This document shows, piece by piece, positions 5,931-10,304 of a stretch of DNA of 10,304 bases. The stretch spans positions 1 to 10,304 of the forward strand of contig QIDJ01000376.1 in the NCBI GenBank assembly GCA_003228395.1, written 5' to 3'. Under the pieces are notes generated by a model. That model was not told the origin of the DNA and ran no database searches. It saw only the letters and a program-made list of their open reading frames with translations. Each line of letters starts with the position of its first letter. Positions within the stretch are counted from its first letter, which is position 1. The position numbers and the translations under genes were made by a program. This DNA comes from Flammeovirgaceae bacterium. GTDB lineage: Bacteria; Bacteroidota; Bacteroidia; Cytophagales; Cyclobacteriaceae.

Positions 5931-8255
5931 TATTGTAATAAGAACAAATAACCAGATCATAAGTGATGTAAGGACAAAAACGAATAGACTCAGATCAATT
6001 CTGTAATTGAAATTGTTCAACCATTGATTTATCATAATATATACTACAGGAACAGCGATTATATTGGACAGGATAAGCAGCTTCAGGTAGCTGCCGGAAA
6101 GTAATAAAATGATGTCCGGAAAAGAAACCCCCAGAATTTTCCTGATCGCCATTTCTTTAGTCCGTTCCTGTACGGCAAAAGTCAACAAGCCATATAGGCC
6201 GAGAAGGGCAAGAATGATGGCTACAACCGTAAGAAAGGCTATGATATTTACTGTTCTGTTTTCTGCATTGTACAATTTCTCAAATTCATCATCCAGAAAC
6301 CGGTATTCAAATGGGGTTCCGGGTAACACCTCATTGAATCTGGCTTCCAGTACGCCAAGCGCTTTTTGGTAATCGGAAGTACGCAGCTTCACCAGGAGCT
6401 GACTCGGTAAAAAGCGGCTGTAAACGACTAATACACAAGGGCCCACTTTGTGATGTAATGATTGAAAATTAAAATCCCTGACGACACCTGTCACAGGTTG
6501 AATTCTTCTATCCCCAAAAGCGCTGAATGGTTGATCTGTTGCATACTCCCAACCGATAACATTTTTGGCCGATTCGTTAAGAATATACCTCACTTCCCCT
6601 TCTTTTGGTTCATTTTCAAGCAAATTGGTATTGCCCTCGATCAACTCAAAGTTTAAGGTTTTCAATATATCAAGATCCACACTTATAAGATACATGCTCA
6701 GGGGCTCTTCCTGCCCTTCCCACCAAACGGTCTGATTCCAGTTTGCGCTGCCGGGAACAAATCTTGTTGCTGAAACATGCTGTACCCATGAAAGACCTGA
6801 GAATTCCTGTTTCAGGAGTTCCGCTTTCTCCATTGCCTCCCTGTTATAAAGCGCAATGTTCAATACCTGCTCTTTATCCAGCCCGATATGCTTATTTTTT
6901 AAGAAAATCAGTTGTTGATAAATGAAAATACTGCTTAGGATAAGAATGATTGAAATTGAAAATTGGAAGGTTAAAAGCAGATTCTTAAAACCCACTCCTT
7001 TTGTACCTATTTTGAAGGAACCTCTTAACGCATCAATGGGTTGGAATGATGTAACAAAGAAAGCAATATACGATCCCGCGGAAATGCTGATGAAAAATAT
7101 CAGGCCTGATATTGATATCAGGAATGAAGCTTGTGAATAATTGGTTGTAATCTGTGAATCCAGCAGGTCATTCGTTGCCGGTAACAATACACCTTCGATC
7201 AAAAAGATGGAAAACAGTACTGAAATACCTGTGATGATCACTGATTCTGAAATGAATTGATAAACAAGCTGTCTTTTATAAGCCCCTATAACTTTTCTCA
7301 CTCCAACTTCTTTTACTCGTTTTGTTGACCCTGCAATACTTAAATTCACGAAGTTTATGAAAGAAATGAAAAGTATAGCCAGAGCAACAGCCGTGTAGAT
7401 GTATAAATATTTCCTGTTATATGAAGGCTTCAGGTTTCCCCTGTTATCCTGGAAATGTATATCCCGCAATGGCTGTAATCCCAGTTCTGCAAGTTTAAAT
7501 TCTGATTCATCTCCAAGGTCCACTGTTATGGAATTTATCTTGGCTTCCGCATTCGATTTAGAGGATTCCGGGTAGAGAAGCAGGTAGGCAAAATAATTAA
7601 ACTGACCCCAGTTGGCTATCAGGCTTGTTCCTGGAAAAATCCTTTCCAGGTTTCGGAATGAGATCAGAAAATCGAAATCCATGTGTGAATTGAAGGGCAA
7701 CGACTTAAAAACGCCGGTTACTTCAAAATCAAATGCAGCGTTCACACGTATCATTTTCCCAACCGGATCATCAGCGCCAAAATATTTCTCAGCAACGGTT
7801 TCGGAAATGATTACCGAATTTAAATCCGTTAATACTTCACCAGGTTTACCTGTAACCAGAGGAATATCGAATATATCAAGAAGCGCAGGATCTCCCATAA
7901 AAAATCTGGCTTCGTTGAAAACGTTGTTTTCGTACCTGACCATGATTTTCTGATCGTATGTGATTCTGGCAAACCGGGCAAATGTTTCAATCTCGGGAAT
8001 TTCGGCTTTCAGTTTAGGTGGAATCGGGGCAGAAACCTTTACCCATCCGTCACCGCTTTTTACATCCCCGGTTACAATCCTGTAAATTCGGTCTGAATTT
8101 GAATGATACTGATCATAACTCAGCTCGTATCTGATATGCAAATAGCACAAAAGGCAAGCTGCAATACCCACAGACAGGCCAAATATATTTACAAGGAAAA
8201 ACAGTGGGTTTTTCAGTAATGTTCTGAGGTAAATGAGTATATAATTCCTGACCAT
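5871..8255 (-). CDS. MacB/FtsX-type ABC transporter permease
   Basis: The 794-residue membrane protein has the duplicated MacB_PCD-FtsX layout seen in many Bacteroidota permeases. Predicted membrane segments are at about 17-40, then a periplasmic domain to about 280, then 284-305, 336-358, 376-401 and 425-446. A second periplasmic domain runs to about 665, followed by 669-693, 716-743 and 755-778. The cytoplasmic motifs EVGVRKVIGA (316-325) and EMAIRKILGV (701-710) probably contact an ATPase. The C-terminus DPVKGLRFE is typical of the family. Such proteins act with a separate LolD/MacB-like ATPase in mechanotransmission, lipoprotein handling or export; the substrate cannot be told from sequence. 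No ATPase gene is in the window. The start at 8255 gives a good N-terminus (MVRNYILIYLRTLLKNPLFF). The gene is divergent from the phospholipase D-family gene. Confidence 0.93.
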   Translation of the reverse strand: MVRNYILIYLRTLLKNPLFFLVNIFGLSVGIAACLLCYLHIRYELSYDQYHSNSDRIYRIVTGDVKSGDGWVKVSAPIPPKLKAEIPEIETFARFARITYDQKIMVRYENNVFNEARFFMGDPALLDIFDIPLVTGKPGEVLTDLNSVIISETVAEKYFGADDPVGKMIRVNAAFDFEVTGVFKSLPFNSHMDFDFLISFRNLERIFPGTSLIANWGQFNYFAYLLLYPESSKSNAEAKINSITVDLGDESEFKLAELGLQPLRDIHFQDNRGNLKPSYNRKYLYIYTAVALAILFISFINFVNLSIAGSTKRVKEVGVRKVIGAYKRQLVYQFISESVIITGISVLFSIFLIEGVLLPATNDLLDSQITTNYSQASFLISISGLIFFISISAGSYIAFFVTSFQPIDALRGSFKIGTKGVGFKNLLLTFQFSISIILILSSIFIYQQLIFLKNKHIGLDKEQVLNIALYNREAMEKAELLKQEFSGLSWVQHVSATRFVPGSANWNQTVWWEGQEEPLSMYLISVDLDILKTLNFELIEGNTNLLENEPKEGEVRYILNESAKNVIGWEYATDQPFSAFGDRRIQPVTGVVRDFNFQSLHHKVGPCVLVVYSRFLPSQLLVKLRTSDYQKALGVLEARFNEVLPGTPFEYRFLDDEFEKLYNAENRTVNIIAFLTVVAIILALLGLYGLLTFAVQERTKEMAIRKILGVSFPDIILLLSGSYLKLLILSNIIAVPVVYIMINQWLNNFNYRIDLSLFVFVLTSLMIWLFVLITISLNVIQVVRIDPVKGLRFE

Positions 8256-8463
8256 TCGGCTTATATTTTGTCCAACATACGTATCGGGATCTACGAATAA
8301 CCTGTACTAAGGATATCTTTTCGTTGTCAGGGTTGCATCCCAATCACCTGATTTTTAAATATGTTCGCCACCATCAAGGTAAGAGGGTATTTGTAAATAT
8401 ATGGTCAACATAATTGTTTGATTAAATAGTATATTGCCATTATCCGGATCTTAAAAATAATAT
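8256..8463. promoter_or_regulatory. divergent intergenic region between permease and PLD-family gene
   Basis: This 208-base A/T-rich region must carry the promoters of both divergent genes, but I could not place a convincing -33/-7 pair for either. It contains the inverted repeat tcagg (8327-8331) and cctga (8347-8351), followed on the plus strand by TTTTT at 8352-8356. It could be a weak terminator-like hairpin or part of the permease leader. Confidence 0.3.
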
Positions 8464-9144
8464 ATGGATAAGCTAAAGGAAAAAATAGATGCTTCGCTGG
8501 AAGATGTTTTTCTTTCGCGTGAGGAAGCCCACGATATACTGGAAAACTTGAGAGAAGCATATCTTTCTGCTCAAACACGTATTGAACTGATAAAATATGC
8601 CACCTGGCTTGCTTCTGAAAAGGCCGATGCAACAAATTACGGATTCGTTTTCAAATGGTTAAAGAAAGTGAACCGACTGCTTGGAGACTTTGATACGAAT
8701 AAGACGCATAACAATGCCTATTTCAGCCATAAAGATGACATCCGTGGGCGGGTGATTGAAGTGTTAACAGGCGCCGGTAAGTCGCTTGATATCTGTTTGT
8801 TTACCATCAGTGATAATCTGATTTCGGAAGCCATTACCGACGTTTTCAGGAAAGGCATTGCTACACGCATCATAACGGATGATGAAAAAATTATGGACAG
8901 GGGATCCGATATTTTCAGGCTGAAACACGTGGGTATTCAGGTAAAAATAGATACGGATAAAAGCCTTATGCACCACAAATTTGCTATCATCGACAGGCTG
9001 AATGTAATTACCGGCAGCTATAACTGGACGCGTGCGGCTTCAGAATCCAATAATGAAAATATCATCGTTACAGATAACTACCGGATAGTAGAAGCGTATA
9101 TTGCCGAATTTGACCGGCTCTGGGATCAGATGAAGTTCTTATAG
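8464..9144 (+). CDS. single-HKD phospholipase D-family protein, probable nuclease or phosphodiesterase
   Basis: The 226-residue protein has two parts. Residues 1 to about 78 are charged and probably helical, with no family I recognise. Residues about 84-222 form one phospholipase D-like domain. The catalytic motif is complete: His170, Lys172 and Asp177 in MHHKFAIID, followed by GSYNWT (184-189) and the family's N-E-N (197-199). One HKD motif means that the active site would form between two subunits, as in the bacterial endonuclease Nuc and the mitochondrial PLD6/Zucchini proteins, whose layout this most resembles. Likely substrates are therefore nucleic acid or phospholipid phosphodiesters. 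No signal peptide is visible, so it should act in the cytoplasm. The ATG at 8464 is preceded by an A-rich leader. Its stop lies two bases from the stop of the convergent serine hydrolase gene. Confidence 0.88.
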   Translation: MDKLKEKIDASLEDVFLSREEAHDILENLREAYLSAQTRIELIKYATWLASEKADATNYGFVFKWLKKVNRLLGDFDTNKTHNNAYFSHKDDIRGRVIEVLTGAGKSLDICLFTISDNLISEAITDVFRKGIATRIITDDEKIMDRGSDIFRLKHVGIQVKIDTDKSLMHHKFAIIDRLNVITGSYNWTRAASESNNENIIVTDNYRIVEAYIAEFDRLWDQMKFL

Positions 9145-9146
9145 CA

Positions 9147-10043
9147 TTAGTTTGTCATCATAAACTCATAAATATACCGCGATACGTTTGCCTGTGCGGA
9201 AGTACCCGCATCGGTGTCGGTAACTTCTTTTGATAATAATACCAGCACATACTTTCTGCCATCGGGAAGAAAAACAATGCCGGAATCATGGTGTACGCCG
9301 GTAATGGCGCCGGTTTTGTGCGCTACCCTGACTTCATCGGGCAGTTTAGCCGGAATGATCGTATTAAATTTCTGATCCAGCAGAATTTTGATCATGGCTT
9401 CAGAAGCTTCTTTGCTCACCGTTTCACCTTTTGCCATCCGTTCAAATATAATCATCAGGTCGTATGCGGTGGTTGTATTACTCATTCCCAGCTCGAAGGC
9501 TTTGATGTCTTCCACACCACGCAGCACTTCGATATCGGGCGCGCCGAGATCACGCATGGTTTGGGTTACATTCTCAGCGCCGACGAGTTCAATGATGATA
9601 TTGGTGGCCAGATTGCTGCTCACAATGATCATTTCATACACCAGGTCAGAAATGGTACGCTTTTTTCCGGTAATGTTGTAAAGCTCTTTTTCACTGTCAT
9701 CTTCAGCCGTCAGGCTGTAAAGACTCCCGTCAACGATGCTTTTAAATGTATTTTTCATCTCAATGGAGTCTGTCAGCTTAAATCTTCCTTCACTTGCCTG
9801 TTTATGTACCTCGATCAGCACGGGGGTTTTCATGGTGCTGGCGGCATGGAATGATTCGTGTTCGTTGATGAGAAGTTCGGTTCCGGTAGTCAGGTCTTTA
9901 AAAGCTACGGCGAACGTTCCCTCCACATTGCTGAATTCTTCGTTGATTCGGTTTTCCAGCCTTTCGAGGGAAGATTCAGAAGTGCAGGCTGAAAAAGCTA
10001 GCAGGCAAATAATAACAAACCGGGTTGCTTTTAGTGGTTTCAT
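9147..10043 (-). CDS. class A beta-lactamase-like serine hydrolase, lipoprotein
   Basis: The 298-residue protein starts with a lipoprotein signal: a hydrophobic stretch at 9-19 and Cys20 in LLAFSAC. It should be anchored in a membrane facing the periplasm or cell surface. The three active-site motifs of the penicillin-binding/class A beta-lactamase fold are present: Ser69-x-x-Lys72 (STMK), Ser142-Ser-Asn144 (the SxN position) and Lys243-Thr-Gly245. The omega-loop region reads LRGVEDIKAF, with Glu178 three residues after Arg175, whereas classic class A enzymes have R-x-E-x-x-L-N. The deacylating glutamate may therefore be displaced or replaced, and penicillin hydrolysis cannot be assumed. From memory, RGVEDxKA variants are common among proteins annotated only as serine hydrolases (Beta-lactamase2 family). 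Alternatives are a D,D-peptidase-like or esterase role. It is an isolated gene without an adjacent regulator of the AmpR or BlaR type. Confidence 0.88.
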   Translation of the reverse strand: MKPLKATRFVIICLLAFSACTSESSLERLENRINEEFSNVEGTFAVAFKDLTTGTELLINEHESFHAASTMKTPVLIEVHKQASEGRFKLTDSIEMKNTFKSIVDGSLYSLTAEDDSEKELYNITGKKRTISDLVYEMIIVSSNLATNIIIELVGAENVTQTMRDLGAPDIEVLRGVEDIKAFELGMSNTTTAYDLMIIFERMAKGETVSKEASEAMIKILLDQKFNTIIPAKLPDEVRVAHKTGAITGVHHDSGIVFLPDGRKYVLVLLSKEVTDTDAGTSAQANVSRYIYEFMMTN

Positions 10044-10304
10044 TTGTACTTTATTTAAAATTCCTTTTCAAAAAAACAGGTACGTGTTATTTGAAGTTAA
10101 AAATAGCGTGGAAATATAAAAAAATAGCAAATTACTAGTATTTTCCAGTTGGTCCCTAACCGTGTTTTCCACCCCACTGGTTCGGAAGTTACTTCCGGAC
10201 CAACGAAGTTTGATGCAGATAAGTATATAGTTACAGAAGGCACGAAAGTAACCGCCTTCGCCTCTCGGCTATGGCGTTTGAGAACTCTACCCCAGGTCGT
10301 AGGG
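10044..10304. other. leader of the serine hydrolase gene and unexplained flank
   Basis: The first about 95 bases are A/T-rich and should hold the minus-strand promoter of the serine hydrolase, but no clear -33/-7 pair was found. From about 10140 the base composition changes to more G+C with several inverted repeats, including gaaggc (10236-10241) with gccttc (10254-10259). A minus-strand frame is open from the window edge down to a TAA at 10097-10099 without a start codon; it resembles nothing that I recognise. Confidence 0.35.
10178..10202. repeat. 11-base-pair hairpin
   Basis: The arms 10178-10188 (tggttcggaag) and 10192-10202 (cttccggacca) pair over 11 positions with one T-G wobble around a TTA loop. 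A second pairing competes with it: gttggtcc at 10148-10155 is the perfect reverse complement of ggaccaac at 10197-10204. The hairpin may be another dispersed palindromic repeat, or a terminator for a gene beyond the window; neither is proven. Confidence 0.5.

Noticed and set aside
7612..7953. 113-codon plus-strand open frame within the permease gene
   Set aside because: It is antisense to the first periplasmic domain of the permease; no independent coding signal.
9288..9854. 188-codon plus-strand open frame opposite the serine hydrolase
   Set aside because: It lies wholly antisense to a gene with three verified catalytic motifs, so it is a shadow frame.
10097..10303. 68-codon minus-strand frame open to the window edge
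   Set aside because: It has no start codon in the window and no recognised family, runs through the 10178-10202 hairpin, and a plus-strand frame is open over much of the same stretch. It is kept only as a note.

Overview
The window looks like chromosomal DNA from a member of the Bacteroidota (Cytophaga-Flavobacterium-Bacteroides group). I infer this from four things. The leucine enzymes resemble that lineage, including a 2-isopropylmalate synthase without its C-terminal domain. Start codons are preceded by A/T-rich leaders rather than strong Shine-Dalgarno sequences. There is a large MacB/FtsX-type permease of the roughly 800-residue architecture common there. The intergenic DNA carries short palindromes with GGA/TCC loops. 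No rRNA, tRNA, CRISPR array, phage gene or intact transposase was seen.

Positions 1-4654 hold a tightly packed plus-strand operon for leucine synthesis: leuA (3' part only), leuC, leuD, leuB and ilvE. The gaps are 35, 8, 5 and 8 bases. Together the products take 2-oxoisovalerate plus acetyl-CoA to 2-isopropylmalate (LeuA), isomerise it (LeuCD), oxidise and decarboxylate it (LeuB), and transaminate the keto acid to leucine (IlvE). All catalytic residues I could check are present.

Positions 4655-5870 are a rearranged intergenic zone. It contains a pair of GC-rich hairpins (4766-4820), a 78-residue TetR-type fragment that keeps only the DNA-binding domain, a 112-base sequence that is 95% identical to the 3' end of the downstream permease gene, and a roughly 175-base nested palindrome built from four small hairpins. 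The zone reads as the scar of a duplication followed by deletion, later or earlier colonised by palindromic repeats.

Positions 5871-8255 (minus strand) encode an intact MacB/FtsX-type ABC permease with no ATPase gene beside it. A 208-base divergent intergenic region separates it from a plus-strand single-HKD phospholipase D-family protein (8464-9144). That gene runs tail to tail, only two bases apart, with a minus-strand lipoprotein of the class A beta-lactamase/serine hydrolase fold (9147-10043). The last 260 bases hold the serine hydrolase leader and a non-coding stretch with an 11-base-pair hairpin.

I found no convincing new multi-gene system. The most distinctive signals are the direct repeat that ends exactly at the TetR stop codon, and the symmetric four-hairpin palindrome between its two copies.
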